A stretch of 64,000 nucleotides of DNA, from positions 25,440 through 89,439 of the forward strand of contig JAFVFO010000049.1 of NCBI GenBank assembly GCA_017475485.1, read 5' to 3'. Source of the DNA: Candidatus Gastranaerophilales bacterium. Lineage in GTDB: Bacteria > Cyanobacteriota > Vampirovibrionia > Gastranaerophilales > Gastranaerophilaceae. This document shows, piece by piece, positions 17,784 through 26,663 of this stretch (position 1 is its first letter; the number at the start of each line of letters is the position of its first letter). The translations under genes and the position numbers were made by a program. The notes below the pieces were generated by a model. It worked only from the letters and a program-made list of their open reading frames with translations. It made no database searches and was not told the origin of the DNA.

Positions 17784-18401
17784 ATGAATATAAAGCATGC
17801 TTTTACGGCCGCTGAAACTTTAATAGTTATAGTCATTATAGGAATAGTGAGTTCTTGCGTTCTTGTTGCATTAAAACCGGGTGATGTCAAAAAGGACATG
17901 CTCAAAAAATCAGGTAACAATATGCTTTTGCAGATTGATTTTGCAACAAGGCAAGTACTCGCTAAAAATTCCATGAATTATAAAATGACAAAATTGGTTA
18001 CAAATGCCGGAGTGCAATTTTCCATTAACGATTCTAAAGCAGATGAAAAACTTATAGCCCTTTATAAAAGGGCTCTTATTCCTTCGAGAAATAAAACAAT
18101 ACCTGCAACTTATACCGCTATTGAATTAAAAAATGAAGCAAATGCAAAAATAGGCGGGGGCTTGAAAATTTCAAGTTTTACTCAAGGTTTTAGGGTTAAA
18201 AACGGTGCATATTTTGCCATAAAATTGAACGGCAACTGTACAACAAATGAAACCTATATTTATGACCCTTCCGCACCTGAAAAAAGAACAGCTAAAAAAA
18301 GCTGCGGTTTGATATTTTTTGATACAAACGCGGAAGACAGCCCCAATATTGTAGGGGTTGATGAATTTATTGTGCCTATCGGAAACAGCGGGCTCAGGTA
18401 A
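17784..18401 (+). CDS. Type IV pilin-like/pseudopilin protein 3
   Basis: A 205-residue prepilin with leader MNIKHAFTAAETLIVIVIIG, again Ala instead of Gly before Phe, and the +5 Glu present. The C-terminus repeats the module as GLIFFDTNAEDSPNIVG with DEFIVPIGNSG. An AAGGAAT ribosome site precedes ATG 17784, and the gene is 8 nt after pseudopilin 2, so the three form one operon. Its 3' end overlaps the convergent trmD gene by 8 nt and there is no terminator between them. Confidence 0.8.
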   Translation: MNIKHAFTAAETLIVIVIIGIVSSCVLVALKPGDVKKDMLKKSGNNMLLQIDFATRQVLAKNSMNYKMTKLVTNAGVQFSINDSKADEKLIALYKRALIPSRNKTIPATYTAIELKNEANAKIGGGLKISSFTQGFRVKNGAYFAIKLNGNCTTNETYIYDPSAPEKRTAKKSCGLIFFDTNAEDSPNIVGVDEFIVPIGNSGLR

Positions 18402-19074
18402 GTATATCAGGACGTTTAAGACGTGTTTTTTTAATGCTTTCTTGTTTTCTGTATTCTTCTATTTTTTTATGATTTCCGCTTAATAATATTTCAGGAACTC
18501 TCATTCCTTCATATTCTCTTGGTTTTGTGTAGTGCGGATATTCCAATAAACCTTCTAAACCGCTTGAAAAGCTATCGTTATGAGAACAAATATCTTGTCC
18601 TAAATAGCCTTTTAGATTTCTTGAAATGCTGTCAATTAAAACTAATGCCCCCAGCTCTCCGCCCGTTAAAACATAATCTCCTATGGAAATTTCGCGTGGA
18701 GCTAAGCCTATTCTTATTCTTTCGTCAAATCCTTCATAATGTCCGCATAGAATAATTATTTGTTCATAGTGTGATAATTCTTCCGCTGTCTTTTGGCTAT
18801 AGCGTTCTCCCTGCGGAGTCATCATTAAAAATGCCGAATTTTCGCACCTTTCAATTGAGCGGTAACAGTCAAAAATAGGCTGTGCCATCAAAACCATTCC
18901 GCCCCCGCCCCCGTAAGGTGTGTCATCAACTTTTTTGTGTTTATCATGGGTAAAATCACGCGGGTTTAGGGTATTAACCGTAATTATCCCTTCTTCTATT
19001 CCTCTTTTTGTAATGGATTCCCTGCAATATCCTTGAATTATTTCAGGAAAAAGGGTTATGACATCATATATCAT
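18394..19074 (-). CDS. trmD: tRNA (guanine37-N1)-methyltransferase
   Basis: A 226-residue SPOUT methyltransferase that methylates G37 of tRNAs and prevents frameshifting. The trefoil-knot AdoMet site is visible as YGGGGGMVLMAQP, LCGHYEGFDERI and ISIGDYVLTGGELGALVL. The C-terminal helical domain ends PHYTKPREYEGMRVPEILLSG-like. It overlaps rimM by 4 nt (ATGA), the common rimM-trmD pairing. rpsP and rplS, frequent partners, are absent; a glycogen-synthase-like gene lies upstream instead. Confidence 0.96.
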   Translation of the reverse strand: MIYDVITLFPEIIQGYCRESITKRGIEEGIITVNTLNPRDFTHDKHKKVDDTPYGGGGGMVLMAQPIFDCYRSIERCENSAFLMMTPQGERYSQKTAEELSHYEQIIILCGHYEGFDERIRIGLAPREISIGDYVLTGGELGALVLIDSISRNLKGYLGQDICSHNDSFSSGLEGLLEYPHYTKPREYEGMRVPEILLSGNHKKIEEYRKQESIKKTRLKRPDILT

Positions 19075-19574
19075 AACAACCCCTCAATGGGTTTTATATA
19101 AACGATTTTATTTTTTATATCAACGGAAGGAAAAAATTCGTTTACAAAAGGTACAAGTTTAACCTGATGAAGCAAATTTTCGATATTTAAAAGGTCTTGT
19201 GCGCCGTTTGTTGAAATATTAACTATAGTGCCTATATGTTCACCTTTAGAATTTAATACTTTACAGCCTATTAAATCATTAATTAAATATTCATCATTTT
19301 CCAAATGATTAAGCGCTTCTTTTTTGGATACATATAATTTTTGCCCTTTGAATTTAATTAAATCATTAATATCATCAATATCTTTAAATTTTACTATGGC
19401 AAAATTTTTTCCCTCGCGCACTTTTTCAATTTCAAGAGTTATTTTTTCTGTATTATCAAGCAAATAAACTGTTTTTGCACCTTTTAACTGTGCAAAATTT
19501 GAATAACCGACACGCGCCTCGCCTTTTATTCCGTGGAAGTTTGTAATTTTGCCTATGGAGATATAATCTTTCAT
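19071..19574 (-). CDS. rimM: Ribosome maturation factor RimM
   Basis: A 167-residue 30S assembly factor that binds S19 and assists 16S rRNA 3'-domain maturation. The N-terminal RimM beta-barrel carries ISIGKITNFHGIKGEARV, and a C-terminal PRC-barrel starts near YLINDLIGCKV. It is placed 15 nt downstream of the glgA-like gene and overlaps trmD by 4 nt. Confidence 0.93.
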   Translation of the reverse strand: MKDYISIGKITNFHGIKGEARVGYSNFAQLKGAKTVYLLDNTEKITLEIEKVREGKNFAIVKFKDIDDINDLIKFKGQKLYVSKKEALNHLENDEYLINDLIGCKVLNSKGEHIGTIVNISTNGAQDLLNIENLLHQVKLVPFVNEFFPSVDIKNKIVYIKPIEGLL

Positions 19575-19589
19575 AAAGTAATTATATCA

Positions 19590-21842
19590 TTAAACTACAT
19601 CAGGTAAAGATTCGCGCGAAATTCCGAATAATTCAAGATAATCATATACAGGGCCGATTTTACCTTTTTGTATCCAGCTAAAATCTTCCCTTAAACAGTC
19701 AGATACCATATTTTCATATTCTTGTTTATTGTTAAAATAAATATCTAAACCCTTAATTAATGCGCTATAGAATTCTTTTGAGTCTAATTTTTTATTTATA
19801 TCCGTTAAAACGCCTGTGTGCTTTGAATTTCTGTTAACCGTATCCACAATACCGCCAACGGCAGAAGCAATTACAGGGGTTGCAACCGCCATTGCTTCTC
19901 CTTGGGTCAATCCGCAGGGCTCAAATTTTGAAGGCATTAAGAAGAAATCAGAACCCGCCATAATTGCACTTATCGGCACAAACCCATGGGCAAATACAAC
20001 GCGTGAAGAATCTTCTTTTGATAAAACTTTATCTTTTAATTCTTCTATTTTTGCCCTTTGTTTCCCGCCTTCATTATCCATGCCCGCAATATATATTATA
20101 GGTTTTTCGCAATTCGGAAATTCCTTATCCCAATTTTCATACAGCTTTGCAATTGCTTCAAGTGCAATATCAATGCCTTTTTGAGAAACCAATCTTCCTA
20201 CAATTGATAACACGGGTGTTTTATCAAATGTTTGTTTATCAATTAAAGGAAGCCCTAAATCATTATCGGATTTATAAAATTCAATTGAAGAAGTTAATTC
20301 TTTAATTATTTCGGAATTTGACCCCGAAATACCTACAGCCGGACGCATATATTCATTATAAAGATTATATTTATTTTTTAATCTTTTATCTATAACTTCT
20401 TTTATATCGGTATTTTTATTATATGTTTCAAAATCTATTGATGTTGTTTTTTTGATTTGGGGAGCTTTAGCTTCTATATTTAAGTTTTCATAATCGTTTC
20501 CGTTAATTATCCCGACCATTCGTTTAGAAGCAGTCTTTTGAACCAGTGCCCATTGAAGTGCACCTGATAAATCATTTCTTTTCGGGTCAATTAATTCTTG
20601 TGCATAATTTTTTGAAACAGGAAGGAAAAAGTCTGATAATAAAACCCCCATATTTAAAAAGTTTGTTGAATTATTTGAAGGATTTTTATAATTTAAAATT
20701 AGTGCATTATCCAAATTAACAAGTCCATAATCCTTAGGATTTATAGAAGAAGCACCGGTTAGAGCATTTACGGTAATATCATTTGTATATTTATCAAATA
20801 AAGTATTTAAAATGTTATTTGTTGTTTCTTTCTTTTGTTCAACATTGTTATTTTGAGAACTTGAACCTTGATATGCACAATTGTGGCCTATTGTAGCTAT
20901 TTTCATATTTTTTATTTTGTTTGAAGCGCTGTCGCTTAGCTGATTATAAGCATTTTCCATAGGTGCTTTATAGCGCATTAAAGCTGAAACAGGCGAAGCC
21001 TGCCAATCATTAAGCATAATGGCATTTGGTTCTTTAATTTTTTCCAATGCACTTGATGATACAACCTGGACATCTTTCAGTGCTCTTATACCGTCTGTTT
21101 TTAATTTTAAAAATTCATATACCGCTTTTGAAAATACCGCAAATTTTTCGCTTTCTTCTGTTTTTGCGCTTGATTCATAAATAGTACCGTCAAAATATTT
21201 ATCTGCCTTAATGAAAATTAATTGTCTTGTATTATCATCTTCATCTTTATCTTCATACAAATAAACCCCGATAGGAACAGTTTGAATTTTGCCTTCTTTA
21301 AATGTATCCATTTTGAATTCTACCGCTTTTTCAAGGGGAAATTCCTTGTTTCCTCTTGTATAAATATATTTGCCTTCAACTTCTTTAAATGTTGAAGACC
21401 CTTCGTTCAGATACATAGGGATAAATGTGGGCATGTGAACCCCTAATTTTTCGGCATTATTCCTGATTTCAGGCGGAACAGAACCCAGCCCCCCTTCTTT
21501 TATGGGTGCAAATTCGGATGTTACAGACCAAATAACGGGATGTTCCTGATTTAAAGGAGTAATTTCAGGTTCTTCAACCAATCTTTTAAAAGCCGCATTT
21601 CTTATAAAATCTATCGCTTCATCAAATTTTTGAGAATTTTTATTTAAAGTATTTGTTTGATTTAAAAGCGAGAATCCGTAAAAATCACTTGTATATTTAA
21701 TCAATAAAGGGCTTGAAGTAAAAGAGAAATTTTCAAATTTCTTTAATTTAAAAGAAGGGTAATTTAAAACATTGCTATAAGAAGCATTCTGACGCGATTG
21801 TATGCCAAAATTGGATACAGCATTTAAAGCATGAATTTTCAT
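19590..21842 (-). CDS. glgA: Glycogen/starch synthase-like GT5 glycosyltransferase with N-terminal extension
   Basis: A 750-residue protein against the usual 470-530 for bacterial glycogen synthase. About 100 N-terminal residues show no domain I recognise. The GT5 half then begins at VIWSVTSEFAPIKEGGLGSV, with the ADP-glucose loop K115-E-G-G-L (standard KTGGL). The GT1 half has VGRLVSQKGIDIALEA, and the family E-x7-E site in KFEPCGLTQGEAMAVATPVI. An Asn/Ser-rich insert lies around 330-400. It would transfer glucose from ADP-glucose (UDP-glucose also possible) to an alpha-glucan. It shares a transcription unit with rimM and trmD, which is unusual. Confidence 0.78.
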   Translation of the reverse strand: MKIHALNAVSNFGIQSRQNASYSNVLNYPSFKLKKFENFSFTSSPLLIKYTSDFYGFSLLNQTNTLNKNSQKFDEAIDFIRNAAFKRLVEEPEITPLNQEHPVIWSVTSEFAPIKEGGLGSVPPEIRNNAEKLGVHMPTFIPMYLNEGSSTFKEVEGKYIYTRGNKEFPLEKAVEFKMDTFKEGKIQTVPIGVYLYEDKDEDDNTRQLIFIKADKYFDGTIYESSAKTEESEKFAVFSKAVYEFLKLKTDGIRALKDVQVVSSSALEKIKEPNAIMLNDWQASPVSALMRYKAPMENAYNQLSDSASNKIKNMKIATIGHNCAYQGSSSQNNNVEQKKETTNNILNTLFDKYTNDITVNALTGASSINPKDYGLVNLDNALILNYKNPSNNSTNFLNMGVLLSDFFLPVSKNYAQELIDPKRNDLSGALQWALVQKTASKRMVGIINGNDYENLNIEAKAPQIKKTTSIDFETYNKNTDIKEVIDKRLKNKYNLYNEYMRPAVGISGSNSEIIKELTSSIEFYKSDNDLGLPLIDKQTFDKTPVLSIVGRLVSQKGIDIALEAIAKLYENWDKEFPNCEKPIIYIAGMDNEGGKQRAKIEELKDKVLSKEDSSRVVFAHGFVPISAIMAGSDFFLMPSKFEPCGLTQGEAMAVATPVIASAVGGIVDTVNRNSKHTGVLTDINKKLDSKEFYSALIKGLDIYFNNKQEYENMVSDCLREDFSWIQKGKIGPVYDYLELFGISRESLPDVV

Positions 21843-21880
21843 AAATATTTTTCCTAAACTAACAACACAAAATCAATGGT

Positions 21881-21909
21881 ATTTTACACCAAAAATACCT
21901 ATTTTACAA
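21881..21909 (-). promoter_or_regulatory. Promoter for glgA-rimM-trmD
   Basis: On the minus strand TTGTAA (21904-21909), a 17-bp spacer and TAAAAT (21881-21886). An AGGA ribosome site lies shortly before the glgA ATG. No other promoter is evident before rimM or trmD, so this one likely drives all three. Confidence 0.5.
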
Positions 21910-21923
21910 GTGTTTTGCTTAAT

Positions 21924-23750
21924 TTATTTTACAACTTCAAGTGCTAAATCAACTTTGCCGAATGGTGCTGAAATTTGAAAACCCGCAACATGGGGGCTGA
22001 TTTTTTCTTTTATTTCATGTGCTATTTCTATTCCTATTTTTACACCTTCTTCTTTGGTTTTAGCTTTTTCCATTTTTTCAATAATGCTATCCGGAATATA
22101 AACCCCCGGTACTTCATTTTTTAAAAACAGTGCATTTTTTAATGATACCAAAGGCCAAATGCCTGCAACTACAGGTAAATTTATTCCTTTTTTACTTGCC
22201 TTATCTAAAAATCCTAAAAGTGCCTCGCTGTCAAATACGGGCTGAGTTATTGCATATTCGGCTCCCGCTTGATATTTATTATAAAAATGGTTCAATTCCT
22301 GTTCAATATTAACTGCGCATGGGTTTGCGCCAACTCCTATTAAAATAGATGTAGGCGGGTTTATCGGGTTTCCCGCAATATCTGACCCGTGGTTTAAGTT
22401 ATGAACAACTTTGGTAAGCCCGACTGCGTCTATATCAAAAACTGCGGTTGCACCGGGGTAATCACCTAATTTTGGCGGGTCGCCCGTTACAATTAAGTAA
22501 TTTTTCAAACCGCCTGCAAAACCGCCCAATAAATCAGACTGCATTCCGATTAAGTTTCTGTCGCGGCAGCAATAATGCAAGATAGTTTCAATGCCTATAG
22601 TTTTTTCTATAATTAAAGCACTTACTAAAGATGAAATTCTGGAACTTGCCCTCGGGCCGTCAGGTATATTTATAGCGTCTATGCCTGCATTTTTACAATC
22701 GCGCACTTTATCAAGCATAGAATCTAATACAACGGAGCGGGGCGGTGTAATTTCAATTGTTACAGCTTTTTTGGAAGAAAATAATTTGCGTGCAAAATTA
22801 CTTTTTTCTTCTTTTGGAGTAATTTTAATATCGAATGTATTTTTAACTTCGATTTTTTCAACAACCAAGTGTTTTTTAACACCCGTTAAGGCTTTTATGG
22901 TACGTGCCATTTCTTTAATATGATTTGGATTAGTACCGCAGCACCCGCCTACGCCTCTTGCGCCTAATCTGATATAATTTTGGCAATAAGTTGTAAAATA
23001 TTCAGGCGTTGACATATAAATCATACGTCCTTCAACATTCTGCGGATGTCCCGCATTTGGTTCAACCACAAAAGGTTTTTGGGTTAAATTAATTGTTTCT
23101 TCCAATAGCGCAAGCATTGCATGAGGCCCTACAATACAATTAAGCCCGATTGAATCAATATTTTTATTTTTATCTAAAAGAATAATTGCATGTTTAATAT
23201 CAAGCCCGTTTAGGGTTTCTCTTTCCTTGTTGCAGGCTAAAGACGCTATGGTAGGCAATTTATATTTTTTGGCAATTTCAGAAGCAATTTCCAATTCTTC
23301 AATATTATAATGCGATTCAAACATTATACCGTCAACTTTAGCGTCATATAATGCTTTCATTTGAATTTCATAATTTTCTTTCAGGGAATCAATATTTTCA
23401 ATTGTTATGGACTTCCCTTTTTCAATACAAGGGCCGACGCTTGCCAAAACAAATATTTCATCTTTTGCGGCTTCGCGCGCAATCATAGCGCCTTTGTAAT
23501 TTATTTCGTATAATTTATTTGAAAGACCGTATTTTTCAAGTTTGAATTTGTTGGCACCGAATGTATTTGTCAAAATGACATCACAGCCTGAATTAATATA
23601 TTCTTGATGAATAGATTTAATTAAGTTTGGATTTGTTAAATTTAATTCATCATAACAAGCATTAACAAAAACCCCTTTTTCATAAATCACAGTACCCATA
23701 GCACCGTCAAATACCAAAGGAGTTTCATTCATTTTTTCAATTATATTCAT
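21924..23750 (-). CDS. Bifunctional homocysteine S-methyltransferase / methylenetetrahydrofolate reductase
   Basis: A 608-residue fusion of the YitJ type. The N-terminal half (1-290) is a homocysteine methyltransferase barrel: FDGAMGTVI, the zinc ligand Cys in GLNCIVGP and the Cys pair in GVGGCCGTNPNHI. The C-terminal half (about 320-600) is a MetF-like flavin barrel: EITPPR, DGPRASSRIS and YAITQPVFD. Together they can make methyl-THF and pass methyl groups to homocysteine to give methionine; in relatives the N-domain can use S-methylmethionine or act as a cobalamin-dependent MetH module. No B12 domain is present. I see no SAM riboswitch in the short upstream region. Confidence 0.88.
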   Translation of the reverse strand: MNIIEKMNETPLVFDGAMGTVIYEKGVFVNACYDELNLTNPNLIKSIHQEYINSGCDVILTNTFGANKFKLEKYGLSNKLYEINYKGAMIAREAAKDEIFVLASVGPCIEKGKSITIENIDSLKENYEIQMKALYDAKVDGIMFESHYNIEELEIASEIAKKYKLPTIASLACNKERETLNGLDIKHAIILLDKNKNIDSIGLNCIVGPHAMLALLEETINLTQKPFVVEPNAGHPQNVEGRMIYMSTPEYFTTYCQNYIRLGARGVGGCCGTNPNHIKEMARTIKALTGVKKHLVVEKIEVKNTFDIKITPKEEKSNFARKLFSSKKAVTIEITPPRSVVLDSMLDKVRDCKNAGIDAINIPDGPRASSRISSLVSALIIEKTIGIETILHYCCRDRNLIGMQSDLLGGFAGGLKNYLIVTGDPPKLGDYPGATAVFDIDAVGLTKVVHNLNHGSDIAGNPINPPTSILIGVGANPCAVNIEQELNHFYNKYQAGAEYAITQPVFDSEALLGFLDKASKKGINLPVVAGIWPLVSLKNALFLKNEVPGVYIPDSIIEKMEKAKTKEEGVKIGIEIAHEIKEKISPHVAGFQISAPFGKVDLALEVVK

Positions 23751-23909
23751 AGTTCCCCCATGAATATATTTTAGCAGAAATTTATTTTAGATGTTAATTA
23801 ATTTTGCGCAGAATATTTTTAGGGGGAATATAGCATTAGATTTTTAGTATCTTTTTATTACCTTAATACCTATAATAAAATCGATCAAGCTGAATATTCG
23901 GCTAAATAT

Positions 23910-24194
23910 CTATTTCTTTGTGCCAAAATTTAAAATCGCTTTTATTTTAGCAATTAATTCTTCAATAAATCTTAAAAATAATTCTAAAAACCCTGTTTCA
24001 TCTTCTTCTTCTTCAATAGCTGTTGTTTTTTTATCAAAATAATCAACGCCTGTATCTTTGAAGTGAAAACCGGTATCTTCTTCATCTTTACCGCGCATAA
24101 AATAGCCTGTATTGCCGGCTCCGCCGTCTTGGCTTTTTGAAGAAGCCTGTACGTTCGATAAATTTCTGCTCACAAGATTCATATCAAAAGACAT
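23910..24194 (-). CDS. Small acidic protein with C-terminal amphipathic helix, unknown function
   Basis: A 94-residue protein not recognised. The first half is Ser/Asn/Gly-rich and polar; a strongly acidic run (AIEEEEDETG) precedes a hydrophobic/basic helix (FLELFLRFIEELIAKIKAIL) that could bind a membrane surface or a partner. AGGATGAT before the ATG is a plausible ribosome site. It is divergent from the double-SPOA flagellar switch gene and 159 nt upstream of the methyltransferase start. A flagellar or envelope role is possible only from position. Confidence 0.6.
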   Translation of the reverse strand: MSFDMNLVSRNLSNVQASSKSQDGGAGNTGYFMRGKDEEDTGFHFKDTGVDYFDKKTTAIEEEEDETGFLELFLRFIEELIAKIKAILNFGTKK

Positions 24195-24281
24195 ACTATC
24201 ATCCTACTTTCCATTTTCCTAATTTTTATAGCAGTTTATAATATTAATCCTATTTATATAAAGTTAAAAAATCTTAAAAAA

Positions 24282-24311
24282 TTGCCTTTGCAAACTTTTG
24301 AATTATATAAT
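24282..24311 (+). promoter_or_regulatory. Promoter for switch protein-fliOPQR operon
   Basis: TTGCCT (24282-24287), 18-bp spacer, perfect TATAAT (24306-24311). The predicted transcript start (about 24318) lies after an in-frame TTG at 24314 and before GTG 24347, which supports GTG as the translation start of the next gene. Confidence 0.5.
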
Positions 24312-24346
24312 ATTTGTGCGTAATTATAACTAAAACGGGTATTTTC

Positions 24347-25513
24347 GTGGCCGATATAATATACAAGAAAGAAAACGTTTTCCATGATTTGAATTTTGAG
24401 GGTTTCTGGCTTAAATTGACAGAATCAATTAAAGATGCGGTAGAAAGATACTGGGAAACGGAAACCGTTATAAGTTTATTTGCGCTTAGTGATTATAAAA
24501 ATATTCGTGATGAATTTTTTGTAAAAAACAGTGATTTTTTCTCAAGCCAAATCAGAATAGACCACCACAGGCCAGTACTTGTCAGGTTGGATACTGATTT
24601 TATAAATAATTTTTTATGTAAAACTTTAGAATCAACCGCCCAAAATCAAGAATTAAAAACCCTTACTCCTTTGGAAGTTAAAATTCTTAATAATTTTTGC
24701 GAATATTTATACCGCCAAATACAAGAACTTTTAATTCCCCCAAAGCAGGCAAAACTTAGTGCGAGAAGCGAAAAGAACATTAATCTTCTTTTTCACATAA
24801 GTGCCAAAGAAGGTACTTGTTCAAAATTTATGCTCTCAATTCCTCAAGATAGAATTAATATGGTAAAATTAGAGCATAAAATTGCATTTACGGATGAAGA
24901 TTTTATTAATTCGGCAGCCTACGTCAGAATTCGCGCAGGCTATACTAAACTTACGCTTGAGGAGCTTCAAAATCTATCAAAAGACGATATTATTCTTCTT
25001 GATGACAGTTCAATCAGCAAGCTGACATTGGTTTCGGGTGATGTCGAAAAAGATTTTAAGGTTGAAATAGATGAATCCATGGTTTTAAATTTGGATTCCG
25101 ATGAAGAAAATGAAGAATCAGAGTATGAGGTAAAAATGGAAAAAAATCTCTGGGATGATATTCAAATAGAACTTAGCGCCGAGTTTTCCAAGGTCAAAAT
25201 GACAATCGGAGAACTTAAGCAAATCACGCGCGGACAGGTTGTTGATTTGGGTTCTGTTTTTGATAATGAAATATCTTTGTATATTGAAAATAAGAAAGTT
25301 GCCAAAGGCGAACTTCTCATTATAAATGATAAATATGCGGTGCGATTAAATGAAGTTCTAAGTTCAAATGTTCCAAATAATCCTGCGCCGGCAAAAAAAG
25401 AAGTAAAACAACAACCCCCAAAACAAGCTCCCACACAACAGGGTGCGCCTCAAGCACCGGCAGGGCAGCCTGTTGAGGATGAGGAATTTGACTATTCGGA
25501 TTTTGAAAATTAA
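24347..25513 (+). CDS. FliM/FliN-family flagellar motor switch protein with two SPOA domains
   Basis: A 388-residue protein starting at GTG 24347 (MADIIYKKENVF). Residues 1-185 resemble a divergent FliM middle region (LTPLEVKILNNFCEYLYRQI). Two SPOA beta-domains follow, at about 195-260 (VRIRAGYTKLTLEELQNLSK) and 280-350 (IELSAEFSKVKMTIGELKQI). A Pro/Gln-rich acidic tail closes the protein. FliM and FliN each carry one SPOA domain, and SctQ of type III secretion carries two. The protein probably forms the C-ring and binds FliG. A canonical N-terminal CheY-binding peptide is not visible. fliO follows 17 nt on. Confidence 0.78.
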   Translation: MADIIYKKENVFHDLNFEGFWLKLTESIKDAVERYWETETVISLFALSDYKNIRDEFFVKNSDFFSSQIRIDHHRPVLVRLDTDFINNFLCKTLESTAQNQELKTLTPLEVKILNNFCEYLYRQIQELLIPPKQAKLSARSEKNINLLFHISAKEGTCSKFMLSIPQDRINMVKLEHKIAFTDEDFINSAAYVRIRAGYTKLTLEELQNLSKDDIILLDDSSISKLTLVSGDVEKDFKVEIDESMVLNLDSDEENEESEYEVKMEKNLWDDIQIELSAEFSKVKMTIGELKQITRGQVVDLGSVFDNEISLYIENKKVAKGELLIINDKYAVRLNEVLSSNVPNNPAPAKKEVKQQPPKQAPTQQGAPQAPAGQPVEDEEFDYSDFEN

Positions 25514-25530
25514 AAACAAAGGAGTATTGA

Positions 25531-26022
25531 ATGTTAACATATATTACAGCTTTTATTTTTTACACACTTGCCATGATTGGTGTATTGCTGTTGGGCTTTG
25601 TAATTTATAAAAAAACAATAATGCCTATTAAGCAAGAAAATAAAGGAATGATTAAAGTTATTGATAAAGTGGCTATATCGCCCAAAAAAAGTCTGCTTGT
25701 TGTAAGGGTAAAAAATGAAAAATTCTTAATTGCAATGGATGCCGAAAGAACAACATTTTTGTCAAAATTAACTGATGAAAAAATGTTAAAAGAACAAAAA
25801 GAAGAAAAGATTACAGAACAAAAACCCTCATACAACAAAAATTATGTTGATGATATTCAACAGCAAAGGTTAGACAGAATTCAAAGGCAATTTAAACAAT
25901 TATATTCAAATAATCAAGAAGATATAAAAACAGAGCAAAATCCGGATAGAAAAGAAATGATAAGAAGGCTTTTAAAAGACCTAAACGACACAACGGGAAG
26001 TGTTAAAACAGGGAGCTATTAA
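25531..26022 (+). CDS. fliO: FliO-like flagellar export chaperone
   Basis: A 163-residue protein with one N-terminal transmembrane helix (about 5-26) and a small beta-domain typical of FliO (GMIKVIDKVAISPKKSLLVV then FLIAM). A long Gln/Lys-rich helical tail follows. FliO helps assemble the FliP pentamer of the export gate. An AAAGGAG site precedes ATG 25531. The stop overlaps the fliP start (TAATG). Identity depends largely on position before fliP. Confidence 0.8.
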   Translation: MLTYITAFIFYTLAMIGVLLLGFVIYKKTIMPIKQENKGMIKVIDKVAISPKKSLLVVRVKNEKFLIAMDAERTTFLSKLTDEKMLKEQKEEKITEQKPSYNKNYVDDIQQQRLDRIQRQFKQLYSNNQEDIKTEQNPDRKEMIRRLLKDLNDTTGSVKTGSY

Positions 26023-26663
26023 TGGATACAATATTAAAAGATATTAGTCCTGTTATACAATTGTTGATTACCATGGCGGCATTTTCACTGCTGCCATTCG
26101 TGTTTGTTTCAATGACGCCTTTTTTAAGGTTCACAATTGTTTTTTCAATGTTAAAAACAGCAATGGGAACTCAATCTATCCCGCCTGCCATAACATTAAT
26201 AGGTTTATCTTTAATATTAACTTTATACACCATGATGCCTGTTTTTGATGACATGTATCAGGCATATCAAATTCCTTATTCAAAAAATCAAAATGTTATA
26301 GAAGCGCTTGATGCTTCATCTAAGCCCTTGAAAGAATATATGCTTAAGCAGACGCGCCAATCAGACCTTGCGTTTTTTGTTGAAAAAACAAGAAAAGATA
26401 TACCAAAAACCCCTGAAGAACTTACTTTATGGGAAGTTGCACCTGCTTATATAGTTTCTGAATTAAAAACAGCGTTTGAAATAGGTTTTATCATATATGT
26501 TCCTTTTATAGTGCTGGACTTGGTTGTAGCAAACATATTACTGGCGCTTGGTATGTTTATGTTATCTCCTCAAATTGTATCTACTCCTTTTAAATTATTG
26601 ATATTTATTGCGGTTGACGGCTGGAGTTTAATTGTTAAAGGTATGGTGGAGAGCTTTAATTAA
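26022..26663 (+). CDS. fliP: Flagellar export gate protein FliP
   Basis: A 213-residue integral membrane protein of the flagellar type III export pore. Recognisable FliP segments are FVFVSMTPFLRFTIVFSMLK, AMGTQSIPPAITLIGLSLIL, YIVSELKTAFEIGFIIYVPF and the C-terminal MFMLSPQIVSTPFKLLIFI. The usual cleaved signal peptide seen in many FliP proteins is absent, which accounts for the shorter length. It is coupled to fliO and fliQ through TAATG junctions. Confidence 0.94.
   Translation: MDTILKDISPVIQLLITMAAFSLLPFVFVSMTPFLRFTIVFSMLKTAMGTQSIPPAITLIGLSLILTLYTMMPVFDDMYQAYQIPYSKNQNVIEALDASSKPLKEYMLKQTRQSDLAFFVEKTRKDIPKTPEELTLWEVAPAYIVSELKTAFEIGFIIYVPFIVLDLVVANILLALGMFMLSPQIVSTPFKLLIFIAVDGWSLIVKGMVESFN

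Noticed and set aside
23751-23909. SAM or B12 riboswitch before the homocysteine methyltransferase/MTHFR gene
   Set aside because: The region is short and AT-rich, with only a small palindrome (AGC...GCT around GAATATTC); no conserved riboswitch core or terminator is visible.
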